From Gordonia jinghuaiqii (GTDB lineage Bacteria > Actinomycetota > Actinomycetes > Mycobacteriales > Mycobacteriaceae): DNA of 64,000 bases. The DNA lies in contig NZ_CP059491.1 of assembly GCF_014041935.1 (NCBI RefSeq), positions 4,960,001 through 5,024,000 of the forward strand. The letters run 5' to 3'. Positions 8,130 through 16,697 of the stretch are shown here, in pieces. The translations under genes were made by a program, and so were the position numbers. Position 1 is the first letter of the stretch. Every line of letters starts with the position of its first letter. A model generated the notes under the pieces. It searched no databases. It had not been told where the DNA came from and worked only from the letters and a program-made list of their open reading frames with translations.

Positions 8130-9179
8130 ATGAATCCTGCACGTCCCCGTCGACGGCTCATCCGAGTGGCAGTCGCCGTGATCGCCTCGGCGCTCGCACT
8201 GAGTACCGCGGCCTGCGGTTCGGACACGTCGGAGAATGCCGACGGCGCCACCAAGATGAACGTGATCCTGCCCTGGTACGCCGATCCGGAGGGCGGCGGA
8301 TACTTCGCCGCCGATGCCGAGAATCTGTACGCGGACAAGAACATCGACGTGACCCTGGAGCCCGGCGGTCCCCAGGTGTCGGCCACCCAGCTCGTCGCGT
8401 CGGGTCGGGCCCAGATCGGCCACTCCGACGCCGCCGGCATCGTGCAGGCGCAGCAGCAGGGCATCCCGGTGGTCGCGATCGCCGCCATCTACCAGGACAA
8501 TCCGGTGGGGATCATCTCCCACAAGGATCAGAACATCACCTCCTTCGACGACATGAAGGGCAAGACCCTCGTCAGCCAGGCCGGCGCGCTGTACCCGGTG
8601 TGGCTCGACAAGAAGCTCGGTGTGCCGCTCAAGACCATGCAGTACCAGGGGTCGATCGCGACCTTCCTCAACGACCCCACGCTCCTCCAGCAGGGCTGGC
8701 CCACCAACGAGGTCCGCCAGGCCGAAGAGGCCGGTGTCCCGGTCAACTTCATGCCGTACTCGGAGTCGGGCTTCAACCCCTACAACGACGTGGTCTTCAC
8801 CTCGAAGGAGTACTTCGACTCCCACCAGGAGGAGCTGAAGGCCTTCCTCGACGCCAGCATCCAGGGTTGGCACGACTACATGGCCGACGTCGATGTCGCG
8901 ACGAAGGCGAATGAGGCGATCCTCAAGGCCAACTCGGAGCAGTCCCCCGAATCGGTCTGGTTCGCCTGGGACGCACAGCGCAAGTTCGTGGCGACCGGCG
9001 ACGGCGTCAAGCAGATCGGCGCGATGACCGAGGCCCGCTGGAACACCCTGATCGAGCAGCTGACCGAGCTCGGCCAGGTCACCAAGCCGGTGACCGCGAG
9101 CGAACTCTACGACGCGACCCTGCTCCCGATGATCGCCTCGCCGACCGAGATGCCGCCGGTTCCCGCCGACGCCAACTGA
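8130..9179 (+). CDS. ABC transporter substrate-binding lipoprotein (NMT1/THI5-like)
   Basis: 349 residues. The N-terminus is a lipoprotein signal: RPRRRL, a hydrophobic stretch (VAVAVIASALAL) and the lipobox LSTAAC with the modified Cys near residue 28. The mature protein has the NMT1/THI5-like pattern of sulfonate, nitrate and pyrimidine binding proteins (LEPGGPQVSATQLVASGRAQIGHSDAAGIVQAQQQGIPVVAIAAIYQ). It would sit on the outer face of the membrane and deliver substrate to the permease (11390-12274) and ATPase (10578-11393). The substrate is inferred to be a small nitrogen compound because every enzyme in the operon acts on C-N bonds. Confidence 0.9.
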   Translation: MNPARPRRRLIRVAVAVIASALALSTAACGSDTSENADGATKMNVILPWYADPEGGGYFAADAENLYADKNIDVTLEPGGPQVSATQLVASGRAQIGHSDAAGIVQAQQQGIPVVAIAAIYQDNPVGIISHKDQNITSFDDMKGKTLVSQAGALYPVWLDKKLGVPLKTMQYQGSIATFLNDPTLLQQGWPTNEVRQAEEAGVPVNFMPYSESGFNPYNDVVFTSKEYFDSHQEELKAFLDASIQGWHDYMADVDVATKANEAILKANSEQSPESVWFAWDAQRKFVATGDGVKQIGAMTEARWNTLIEQLTELGQVTKPVTASELYDATLLPMIASPTEMPPVPADAN

Positions 9180-9216
9180 TCGAGCATCACGACCCACGAA
9201 CGCTAGGACATACGGA

Positions 9217-10581
9217 ATGAGAACGGTATTCAGCGGTGGCGCGGTCATCATCGACGCCCACGCCGAGGTGCCGTCGGGTTTCGTCGTCGTCGACGACGGT
9301 GTGATCACCGACGTCGGCGACGGCGAGGCCACACACGACATCCTCTCCTCGGCCGACCGCACGGTCGACACCACCGGCCGTCTGGTGATGCCCGGGTTCA
9401 TCAACGCACACTGCCATCTCTTCCAGTCCATGCTTCGCGGGCTCAACAAGACGACGCAATGCCTCGAGGACTGGCTGGCCAATGACATCGCGCCCTACAC
9501 CGCCCGCCTGCAGCCGGCCGACCTCTACCTCGCCGCCACCGCGGGACTCCTGGAGAACCTCCGTTCCGGGGTGACCACGGTCCTGGAGAACCAGTACGTC
9601 CATCACCACCCGGACAACACCGACCGGGTCGCCCGCGCCTTTCGTGACATCGGCATCCGTGGCCTGATCGCCCGTGGCGGCGTCGACGTGAAGGTCCCCG
9701 GCGTACCGAACCCCCGACTGGAGACCGTCGACGGCTTCCTCGACAACGTCGCGCGATTCGTGTCCGACTGGGACGGTGCCGCAAACGGCCGAATCCGTTG
9801 CGAGGCAGCGATACAGACGACCTGGCTGGCATCGGGTGAGCTCTGCGATCGGGTGGGCGGGTTCATCGCCGACAACCGGATCGGCCTGCACGCGCACTGC
9901 GCGGAGACCCGGACCAGCGTCGCGTCGACGATCGCCGGCCACGGCCGGCGTGAGGTGCCCTACTTCCGTGACCACGGCCTCATCGGGCCCGGCACCCAAC
10001 TGGTCCACTGCGTGTGGATCGACCCGGAGGAGTGTGAACTGATCGCCGAGCTGGGCGCCACGGTGGTCACCTGCCCGACCTCCAACGCCTACCTCGCCTC
10101 CGGTCCGGCACCGGTCTCGGACCTGCGCGCCCTGGGCGTGCCGGTTGCGATCGGATGCGACGGGCCGGGAAGCAACAACGGACAGAACATGTTCGAGGCC
10201 ATCAAATGGTCGGTGCTGTCCGATCGGCTGCGCACGCTCGACGCCGGGCGGCTCAGCGAGGTCGACGCGCTGGACATGGCCTGGCGCGGCGGCGCCCGTG
10301 CGGTCGGCATGGAAGGCCGTCTCGGCGCCGTGCGCGCCGGTCATCTCGCCGACCTGGTGACACTCGACGTCGAGTCCCCCGGCTACTCCGGATCGTCGAC
10401 GTTGCGCCGGGCGGTGGTGTTCACCGGTTCACCCGCCGACGTGCGGGACGTGTGGGTCGACGGCATCCAGGTGGTCCGGGACTCCGAGGTCCTCACCGCC
10501 GACCGCCACGACATCCACCACGAGATGCGTGCGAGACGCGCAGCGATAGTCAACTTCGACGATTTGGCGGTGACACCATGA
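9217..10581 (+). CDS. Amidohydrolase-superfamily deaminase/hydrolase (TrzN/AtzB, guanine-deaminase-like branch)
   Basis: 454 residues, the usual length for this branch. The metal ligands are visible: His65 and His67 in FINAHCH, a His in the GLHAHCAE motif, a His in QLVHCVW, and an Asp in IGCDGPGSNN. The HxAE form is shared by chlorohydrolases and by guanine, 8-oxoguanine and adenosine-type deaminases. It probably deaminates or hydrolyses a heterocyclic ring substituent in the cytoplasm. Its stop overlaps the ATPase start by ATGA, so enzyme and transporter are translationally coupled and probably share a substrate. The precise ring compound cannot be read from sequence. Confidence 0.85.
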   Translation: MRTVFSGGAVIIDAHAEVPSGFVVVDDGVITDVGDGEATHDILSSADRTVDTTGRLVMPGFINAHCHLFQSMLRGLNKTTQCLEDWLANDIAPYTARLQPADLYLAATAGLLENLRSGVTTVLENQYVHHHPDNTDRVARAFRDIGIRGLIARGGVDVKVPGVPNPRLETVDGFLDNVARFVSDWDGAANGRIRCEAAIQTTWLASGELCDRVGGFIADNRIGLHAHCAETRTSVASTIAGHGRREVPYFRDHGLIGPGTQLVHCVWIDPEECELIAELGATVVTCPTSNAYLASGPAPVSDLRALGVPVAIGCDGPGSNNGQNMFEAIKWSVLSDRLRTLDAGRLSEVDALDMAWRGGARAVGMEGRLGAVRAGHLADLVTLDVESPGYSGSSTLRRAVVFTGSPADVRDVWVDGIQVVRDSEVLTADRHDIHHEMRARRAAIVNFDDLAVTP

Positions 10582-11393
10582 CAGAGTCCCTCACAGACCT
10601 CGGCCCCGATCCCCACCAAGACACCGGACCCCACCACGAGAGTGGGCCCCAACAGGATTCCGGTCTGATCTCGTTCACGCGCGCGGACAAGGTGTACAAC
10701 AACGGTTTCCGCGCGCTGGCACCGATCGACCTCACGGTCACACGCGGCGAGATCACCGTCCTCGTCGGACCGTCGGGCTGCGGTAAGACCACGCTTCTGC
10801 GGATGGCCGCAGGACTCACCGAGCCCACGTCGGGGACGATGACGCGCGACACCGACAGGATGTCGTATGTGTTCCAGGACCCGACGCTGCTCGCGTGGCG
10901 CAGAGTCCAGGCGAATGTGGAGCTGGTCGCGAAACTCCAGGGCGTGGGGCGCAAGGAACGCCGCGCACGCGCCACCGAGGCCATCTCGATGGTGGGACTC
11001 GACGGCTTCGAGAAGTCGTTTCCCCGCGAGCTGTCCGGCGGCATGAAGATGCGGGCCTCGCTTGCCCGCTCGGTCACCAGCGATCCCGAACTGCTGCTGA
11101 TGGACGAGCCGTTCTCGGCGCTCGACGAGTTCAACCGCGAGAAGATGGGTGCCGAGCTGCTACGGCTGTGGCGCGAGAAGCAGTTCAGCGTCCTGTTCAT
11201 CACGCACTCCATCTACGAGGCCTGCACGCTCGGCCATCAGATCGCGATCATGAACACCGGCCCGGGCCACGTCGAAGAGGTCGTCTCGTCCCCCAGCCCG
11301 CCCTCACTCGACCCCGGCCACGAGCGCGACGAGCAGGCATTGCGTGCTCTGCAACAACAGATTTCCATCAAGCTCGGGAGCTTCCGCGAATGA
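10578..11393 (+). CDS. ABC transporter ATP-binding protein
   Basis: 271 residues. Walker A is GPSGCGKTT, the signature is ELSGGM, Walker B is LLLMDEP, and the H-loop is FITHS, all in the normal order. The first ~30 residues are a His/Pro/Gln-rich tail not typical of the family. This is the NrtD/SsuB/TauB-like class that partners NMT1-type binding proteins. ATG 10578 overlaps the amidohydrolase stop, and the gene's own stop overlaps the permease start, so all three are coupled. Confidence 0.92.
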   Translation: MTESLTDLGPDPHQDTGPHHESGPQQDSGLISFTRADKVYNNGFRALAPIDLTVTRGEITVLVGPSGCGKTTLLRMAAGLTEPTSGTMTRDTDRMSYVFQDPTLLAWRRVQANVELVAKLQGVGRKERRARATEAISMVGLDGFEKSFPRELSGGMKMRASLARSVTSDPELLLMDEPFSALDEFNREKMGAELLRLWREKQFSVLFITHSIYEACTLGHQIAIMNTGPGHVEEVVSSPSPPSLDPGHERDEQALRALQQQISIKLGSFRE

Positions 11394-12274
11394 CCGTCAT
11401 CGAGTCCCAGTCGTCTGTCGTCAAGTCCTTCTTCACCAAGGTCGTCCGACCCACGACGTCGGTCAGGAAGGCGGGATCCGACGCCCCGTGGCACGTACGG
11501 CTCCGGCGCATGCTGCCACCGCTGGGCGCGTTCGTCATCGGACTCGCGCTGTGGCAGTTGGTGATCGAGCTCTTCGACATCCCGCCCTACATGCTGCCTT
11601 CACCGCGAACGCTGGTGGAGACACTGTGGGAGGAGCGCACGGCGATCTGGGAGCCCACCTGGGTGACCGTCCAGGAGTCCTACCTCGCCTTCGCGGTCGC
11701 GACCGTCACCGGTATCGCGATCGCCCTGGTGATGGCGCGCTGGAACATCGCCGAACGGGGCTTCTACCCCTATCTGATCGTGCTGCAGACGATTCCGATC
11801 GTCGCGATCGCACCGCTCTTCGTCGTGTGGATCGGGCCCGGGCAGACCACCAACATGCTCGTCGGTGCCATGATCGCGTTGTTCCCGGTCGCCGCGAACA
11901 CGCTCCACGGCCTGAAGTCGACCGACCGCAACCTCGTCCAGCTGTACTCGATGGCGGGCGCACCGCCGCGGATCACACTGTTCTCGCTGCGCTTCCCCGG
12001 CGCGTCACCGGCCATCCTGACCGGCATGCGCATCGCCGCCGGCTCGGCCGTGATCGGCGCGATCGTCGGCGAGTTCGTCGCCGGTGTCGGCGGCGGGGAG
12101 GGCGGCCTGGGCTACATCATCACCCAGAGCGCGGTGCAACTGCGGACGCCTCAGTTGTTCGTCGCCGTCGTCATGGCCAGCGCCGTGTCCCTGGTCCTGT
12201 TCGGCTTTGTCGTCCTGCTCGAACGCCTTCTGCTGTCCCGGTGGCACGAGTCGGCACTTCCCGAAGACGAATGA
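11390..12274 (+). CDS. ABC transporter permease
   Basis: 294 residues with about six hydrophobic segments, starting with LPPLGAFVIGLALWQLVIELF. The permease EAA-type loop lies around residues 180-205 (YSMAGAPPRITLFSLRFPGASPAILTGMRIAAGSAVIGAIVGEF), which contacts the ATPase. It belongs to the SsuC/TauC/NrtB group. ATG 11390 overlaps the ATPase stop by 4 bp. With the lipoprotein at 8130 it completes one importer. A 99-base C-rich gap with no recognisable signal separates it from the creatininase-family gene. Confidence 0.92.
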   Translation: MTVIESQSSVVKSFFTKVVRPTTSVRKAGSDAPWHVRLRRMLPPLGAFVIGLALWQLVIELFDIPPYMLPSPRTLVETLWEERTAIWEPTWVTVQESYLAFAVATVTGIAIALVMARWNIAERGFYPYLIVLQTIPIVAIAPLFVVWIGPGQTTNMLVGAMIALFPVAANTLHGLKSTDRNLVQLYSMAGAPPRITLFSLRFPGASPAILTGMRIAAGSAVIGAIVGEFVAGVGGGEGGLGYIITQSAVQLRTPQLFVAVVMASAVSLVLFGFVVLLERLLLSRWHESALPEDE

Positions 12275-12373
12275 CCGCCCACGCGCCGTGCCGGCCCCAC
12301 ACACCATGACCACCTGCCACATCCCGACCACCCGACACACCGCGGCCACCCGACGCCGAGTGAGGACCCGTCC

Positions 12374-13183
12374 ATGTCACGAATCTTCCACCTTGCCCAT
12401 CTGACCACCACCGATGTCGAGGCGATCGACAAATCCGATGCCGTGGTGGTCCAGCCCATCGGCGCCGTCGAACAACACGGCCCGCATCTCCCGCTGATCA
12501 CCGACGCCATGCACGCCGAGGTGATCACCACCACCGCCGTCGAGAGCCTGCCCGACGACTGCAACGTGTGGGTGCTGCCCACCCTGCACTACGGCAAGTC
12601 CACCGAACACCTCGGCCGGAGCGGGACCATCGCGATGTCGGCGTCGACCCTCATGTCGGTCTGCCTGGATCTCGGAGAGTCACTGGCCGCCAGTGGTTTC
12701 CGCAAACTGGTGTTCGTCAACGGCCACGGTGGGCAACCCGGGTTGCTCGATGTCGTCGCCCGCGACATCCGCCACCAGACCGGACTCGAGGTCTTCCCTG
12801 TCATGCCGATGCGCTTTCCCTCGCCGCCCGAGGTGGACCGCTCGCACGACGATTTCGACATCCACGGAGGCTACGGCGAAACGTCGATCATGATGGCGAT
12901 CGCGCCCGAACTGGTCCGCCACGAACGGGCTTTCGCCGACGGACAGCGCGCGGCCCGGGAGTTCGCCCGGTACAAGCACCTCACGCTTGAGGGCACCTTC
13001 CCCACCGCCTGGCTCACCGACGACATCTCGCGGTCGGGCACGGTCGGCGACCCGACCCACGCCAATGCCGATGTGGGCAAGAAGATCCTGGCCTCGGCGG
13101 CCGGGCACCTCGCCGAATCCCTCCTGGAGGTGCGCTCGTTCAGTTTCCCCGCCCTCGACGCGCCCGCCGCCAGCCCGTCATGA
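12374..13183 (+). CDS. Creatininase-family amidohydrolase
   Basis: 269 residues. Family metal-binding motifs are in place: PIGAVEQHGPHLPLITDA near residue 30, FVNGHGGQ in the middle, and GGYGETSIM later. Members are metal-dependent cyclic amidohydrolases; known substrates include creatinine and N-formyl intermediates of riboflavin or pyrroloquinoline chemistry, so the name does not fix the substrate. Start ATG 12374; the stop overlaps the next start by ATGA. In context it probably opens or trims a cyclic or formylated amide produced from the imported compound. Confidence 0.88.
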   Translation: MSRIFHLAHLTTTDVEAIDKSDAVVVQPIGAVEQHGPHLPLITDAMHAEVITTTAVESLPDDCNVWVLPTLHYGKSTEHLGRSGTIAMSASTLMSVCLDLGESLAASGFRKLVFVNGHGGQPGLLDVVARDIRHQTGLEVFPVMPMRFPSPPEVDRSHDDFDIHGGYGETSIMMAIAPELVRHERAFADGQRAAREFARYKHLTLEGTFPTAWLTDDISRSGTVGDPTHANADVGKKILASAAGHLAESLLEVRSFSFPALDAPAASPS

Positions 13184-13923
13184 CGCGCAACTCCTGGACG
13201 TTGTCGCCGACACACGCCGACCTGCGCAGACCCCCGGCGTCTGCCACCCCCCTCACGCTGGATGCCGAACCCAGCGCGCTCACCCTCGACCTCGGCCGCA
13301 CGGCGCTGCTCGTCGTCGACATGCAGAACGATTTCGTCGCCGAGGGCGGATGGCTCAACCACATCGGCGTCGACGTGTCGGGTGCCGCCGAGGCGATCAC
13401 CACCCTCGACGCGGGCCTTCCGGTCCTGCGTGATGCCGGCGTGCCGGTCATCTGGCTGAACTGGGGCAATCGGCCCGACCTGGCCAATCTGCCGCCGGGG
13501 GTCCGCCACGTCTACGACCCCGACGGTTCCGGCGGTGGCATCGGGGACCGGGCAGGCCGCTCGGAAGCCGTTCTCACACAGGGCAGCTGGGGAGCGGCGA
13601 TCACCGAGTCGCTGCACCCCGACCCCCGGGACCTGTTCGTCGACAAGTACCGGATGAGCGGGTTCTTCGACACCCCGCTCGATTCCGTACTCCGCAACCT
13701 GCGCGTCGACACCCTCCTGTTCGCCGGGGTGAACGCCGATCAATGCGTGTACGCCACGCTGACCGACGCGGCGTGCCTGGGATACGACGTCATCATGCTC
13801 AGCGATGTCGTCGCGACCACATCGCCCTCGTACTGCATGGAAGCCACCACCTACAACGTTCGTCAGTGCTACGGATTCACCGCCCTCTTCTCCGCACTGA
13901 TCGCCAGAATCGAGAAATCATGA
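13180..13923 (+). CDS. Isochorismatase-family cysteine hydrolase (biuret hydrolase / RutB-like)
   Basis: 247 residues. The catalytic triad is visible as Asp48 (VDMQNDF), Lys156 (FVDKYRMSGF) and Cys189 (NADQCVYAT). Gln229 in NVRQCYG sits 40 residues after the Cys, the spacing I recall for the substrate-binding Gln of characterised biuret hydrolases. Relatives include ureidoacrylate hydrolase RutB, N-carbamoylsarcosine amidase and triuret hydrolase, all of which act on carbamoyl-type amides. It overlaps both neighbours by 4 bp. A role releasing ammonia from a carbamoylated intermediate is inferred; biuret itself is unproven. Confidence 0.85.
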   Translation: MTRNSWTLSPTHADLRRPPASATPLTLDAEPSALTLDLGRTALLVVDMQNDFVAEGGWLNHIGVDVSGAAEAITTLDAGLPVLRDAGVPVIWLNWGNRPDLANLPPGVRHVYDPDGSGGGIGDRAGRSEAVLTQGSWGAAITESLHPDPRDLFVDKYRMSGFFDTPLDSVLRNLRVDTLLFAGVNADQCVYATLTDAACLGYDVIMLSDVVATTSPSYCMEATTYNVRQCYGFTALFSALIARIEKS

Positions 13924-14372
13924 CCACCGCACCTGTCCTGCACGCCATCACCGACCTGACGGCGTACAAGATCAGCCCGGACGACACCGTCGTGCTGGTC
14001 GTGCTGTCCGGACCGAAGACGTCAGGATCGTCGACGACGGTCTGTTTCGAGATCTGGGAACCCGGCGGGTCGCAACCGGACAACTCTCACGCCGACTCCA
14101 CCGAGACCTTCGTGGTCCTGCGAGGCGGCGGGACGGCGCACAGTGACGAACACGCCGTGGAACTGACGGCCGGTTCGGTGATCGTGTTGCCGACCGGTTC
14201 GGTGCATCGCATCGTCAACACATCGGCGACGGACAAGATGTATGCCCTCACCGTGATGGAGAACGACGGCGGCTTCGAGGATCTCATCCTCCGTGGCACA
14301 CCGACCCCACTGGCCGCCGACGACGTGGCCGTGCTGGCGGCAGCCGGTCCGCTGGGGGCTCCCCGAGAGTGA
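13920..14372 (+). CDS. Cupin-domain protein
   Basis: 150 residues forming a single small beta-barrel with cupin motifs: SHADSTETFVVLRGGG (motif 1, with His and Glu metal ligands) and LPTGSVHRIVNTS (motif 2 His). Stand-alone cupins in catabolic operons can be isomerases, dioxygenases or accessory sensors; nothing here decides between these. It overlaps the hydrolase before it (ATGA) and the acetamidase after it (GTGA), so it is made with them. Confidence 0.85.
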   Translation: MTTAPVLHAITDLTAYKISPDDTVVLVVLSGPKTSGSSTTVCFEIWEPGGSQPDNSHADSTETFVVLRGGGTAHSDEHAVELTAGSVIVLPTGSVHRIVNTSATDKMYALTVMENDGGFEDLILRGTPTPLAADDVAVLAAAGPLGAPRE

Positions 14373-15430
14373 GTACGAACATCGCCGACGACGTGGTCGG
14401 CACTCACAGTCTCGTCTCGTCCCCGGACACGGTGATGTGGGGCGAGCTCCCCTGCGCCGGTGACTCCCCGGTGGCGGCGATGAATCCCGGCGAGACGATC
14501 ACCATCGACACGGTGAGCCACGAGGGAATCCTGCCCGACCAGGGGAGTGACCCGCTCGAGTTCTTCGCCCGCTTCGGTGTGCCGGCCCGCGAGGTGCTCC
14601 CCGATGCGGTGGAGACCGCGGCCGCCGTCCCCCGCGCGGACCAGCTCGGTCCCCACGTCGTGACCGGACCGATCGCGGTGCACGGTGCGGTCCCGGGAGA
14701 CCTGCTGGCGGTCACCGTCGTCGACCTCCGGCGTCGCGCCGACTACGGCATCGTGTCGTCGCGACACGGCAAGGGCGCACTGCCCGAGAGCTTTCCCGAC
14801 GGCTTGTCGACCAGTGTGTTCTGCCGCGCCCAGGGTGACGTGGGGTTCCTGCCCCTGGCCCAGGACGAATCCGCCTATGCCGGTGGCGGCCGGTCCATCC
14901 GGTTCCCGCTGCACCCCTTCCTCGGCCTCATGGGTGTGGCGACCGAGGCGACCCTGCGGCCCCACTCGACGCCGCCGGGTCTCTACGGCGGCAACCTCGA
15001 CATCTCCCACCTCGGTGTCGGCGCCACGCTCTATCTGCCGGTGCAGGTGGCCGGCGCGCTGCTCTACGTCGGCGATCCCCACTTCGCCCAGGGGGATGGC
15101 GAGGTGGCCCTGACCGCGTTCGAGGCCCCGCTGCGCGCCACCCTCCACGTGGACGTCGTGGAAGGCGGGGCGCGGGCCACCAACAATCGCCCGTTCGCCG
15201 AGACCGCGGAACTGCTGATCAGTATCGGGCTCGACGAGGACCTCGACGAGGCGTGCCGCGAGAGTGTCCGTGGTGCACTGGACCTCCTGGTGCACCGATA
15301 CGACATCCCTCGGCATCTGGCCTACGCCTACCTCAGTGCCGCGGCCGATGTCCGCATCTCGCAGGTCGTCGATCAGGTGAAGGGATGTCACGCGGTGATG
15401 CGCAAAGCCGACTTCCGAGAATGGTCATGA
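14369..15430 (+). CDS. Acetamidase/formamidase family protein
   Basis: 353 residues, starting at GTG 14369, which overlaps the cupin stop. The sequence follows the FmdA/AmdA pattern: MNPGETITIDTVSHEG near the start, GPIAVHGAVPGDLLAVTVVDL around residue 110, GGNLDISHLGVGATLYLPVQVAGALLYVGDPHFAQGDGE around residue 210-240, and a final YAYLSAAADVRISQVVD. Members hydrolyse formamide or short aliphatic amides to ammonia and the acid. It is shorter than the ~400-residue formamidases but carries the core. A likely terminal step of the pathway encoded by this operon. Confidence 0.88.
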   Translation: MSTNIADDVVGTHSLVSSPDTVMWGELPCAGDSPVAAMNPGETITIDTVSHEGILPDQGSDPLEFFARFGVPAREVLPDAVETAAAVPRADQLGPHVVTGPIAVHGAVPGDLLAVTVVDLRRRADYGIVSSRHGKGALPESFPDGLSTSVFCRAQGDVGFLPLAQDESAYAGGGRSIRFPLHPFLGLMGVATEATLRPHSTPPGLYGGNLDISHLGVGATLYLPVQVAGALLYVGDPHFAQGDGEVALTAFEAPLRATLHVDVVEGGARATNNRPFAETAELLISIGLDEDLDEACRESVRGALDLLVHRYDIPRHLAYAYLSAAADVRISQVVDQVKGCHAVMRKADFREWS

Positions 15431-16314
15431 GCTCGGGTACGGCCGCCGGCACGGAAGCTGTTCCGGATTGGTTCGTGGTGCGCGACTACGGTTGCGGGGT
15501 CCACCTGATCTCCGAACCGTGCCACGTCAACAGTTATCTCATCGTCGGCGCCGAGCGCGCACTGCTTTTCGACACCGGCCTCGGAATCGGCAACATCCAC
15601 GCGCAGGTGCGCCGGATCACCGATCTACCACTGGTTGTCGTCAACTCACATCATCACTTCGATCACCGGGGTGGCAACCAGCACGTCGACGCCGAGGACT
15701 TCCTCTGCCACCGGTCGGGGGAGTCCCTCTACCGTGCGGTCCCCGACGACGAACTGCGCGACTATGCCGTGGGCGCCGAGCAGATGCTGGCCGTGTACAA
15801 CGAGTTCCGCGCTCTGGACAAGGTGAAGTTCTTCCTCAGTCCAGATGACCTCACGATGAGACCGTTGCCCGATCTGCGGTCGTGGGCGATTCCGGCGACA
15901 CCACCGACACGAGGAGTCGATCACGGCGATGTCATCGATCTCGGCGGGCGACGACTCGAAGTGCTGCACACACCCGGCCACGTCCCGGACTCGGTGTGCC
16001 TGTGGGAGGCCGACACCGGTTTCCTGTTCTGCGGGGATACAGTGCTGACCACGACCTACTGGGCCCACTACCCGGAGAGCGACGTCACGATGTTCGCGGC
16101 CTCACTCAAGGCGCTCGCAGCACTTCCGATCACGAAAGCCTTTGTCGGACACAATCTCGTTGCCGACGTGGACGCCGCATATGTCGCACGGGTCGCGGCC
16201 GCGTTCTCCCGCGTGGCGGCCGCACCCGGATGCGGCGAGGTCGTCGACGGTCCGCACGGCGCGACTGTCCGTCGTACCGAGGGACCCGGCTTCGCGATCC
16301 TCAGCGCGCTCTGA
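15427..16314 (+). CDS. MBL-fold metallo-hydrolase
   Basis: 295 residues from ATG 15427 (ATGA overlap with the acetamidase stop; ATG 15421 is also in frame). The zinc-binding motifs are complete: SHHHFDH (HxHxDH), LHTPGHVPDS, FCGDT and FVGHN. The family hydrolyses thioesters, lactams, phosphoesters and other bonds. As the last gene of the operon it may remove a thioester or open a lactam or lactone product. No signal peptide is seen, so it is cytoplasmic. Confidence 0.9.
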   Translation: MSSGTAAGTEAVPDWFVVRDYGCGVHLISEPCHVNSYLIVGAERALLFDTGLGIGNIHAQVRRITDLPLVVVNSHHHFDHRGGNQHVDAEDFLCHRSGESLYRAVPDDELRDYAVGAEQMLAVYNEFRALDKVKFFLSPDDLTMRPLPDLRSWAIPATPPTRGVDHGDVIDLGGRRLEVLHTPGHVPDSVCLWEADTGFLFCGDTVLTTTYWAHYPESDVTMFAASLKALAALPITKAFVGHNLVADVDAAYVARVAAAFSRVAAAPGCGEVVDGPHGATVRRTEGPGFAILSAL

Positions 16315-16329
16315 CCAACGCTTGTCGGA

Positions 16330-16623
16330 CTATCCGAACGCCGTGACATCGTGTGTCGGCGGAGCGCCGCCACCGTCCATCGACCGGCTCGCCCGCACAC
16401 GCCCGATCATCGCGTCGGCGACGGTGCCGGTGTGGACCTGGGTGTCCTGGAACAGCAGCTGATCGGTCTTGGCCCGCCGGAAGTAGTGGTGCAGCGGGTG
16501 CTCCCAGGTGAATCCGATGACGGCCTGCGCGAAGTCCCTGAGCAGCACCACGACGGAATCGAAACCTCGGCGAACCATGGGAACCGCTGGACCCGAGACT
16601 CCCCGCGCGCGGTGGGAGGTCAC
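16330..16623 (-). pseudogene. Remnant of an acyl-CoA dehydrogenase C-terminus
   Basis: In one minus-strand frame, 16405-16533 reads FAQAVIGFTWEHPLHHYFRRAKTD..., close to the conserved acyl-CoA dehydrogenase end (typically QVHGGIGFTWEH.. followed by RRAK). Only this last ~45 residues is recognisable. The normal upstream catalytic and FAD-binding parts are absent because the next gene starts at 16698 on the other strand. It is therefore a decayed 3' fragment, probably cut off by an earlier rearrangement. It fills most of the otherwise gene-free 16315-16697. Confidence 0.7.
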
Positions 16624-16697
16624 CTGGCGGCCGTACCCGCCGAAGGCGGCTTCGGCATACTGTTCGGTGACTCTGCTCTTCGACTCCGGAGGTTCCC

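Noticed and set aside
12275..12373. A small gene starting at ATG 12306
   Set aside because: The short frame overlaps the creatininase start, is His/Thr/Arg-rich from C-rich DNA and has no ribosome binding site.
9217..13923. A complete creatinine-to-sarcosine pathway
   Set aside because: A creatininase-family protein and a carbamoylsarcosinase-like fold occur together, but creatinase, sarcosine oxidase and N-methylhydantoinase are missing and both families are broad.
5557..16314. A cyanuric acid (AtzD-AtzEG-AtzF) degradation pathway
   Set aside because: An AtzH-type domain, an amidase and a biuret-hydrolase-like enzyme are present, but there is no cyanuric acid hydrolase (AtzD/Barbiturase family) or allophanate hydrolase in the window.
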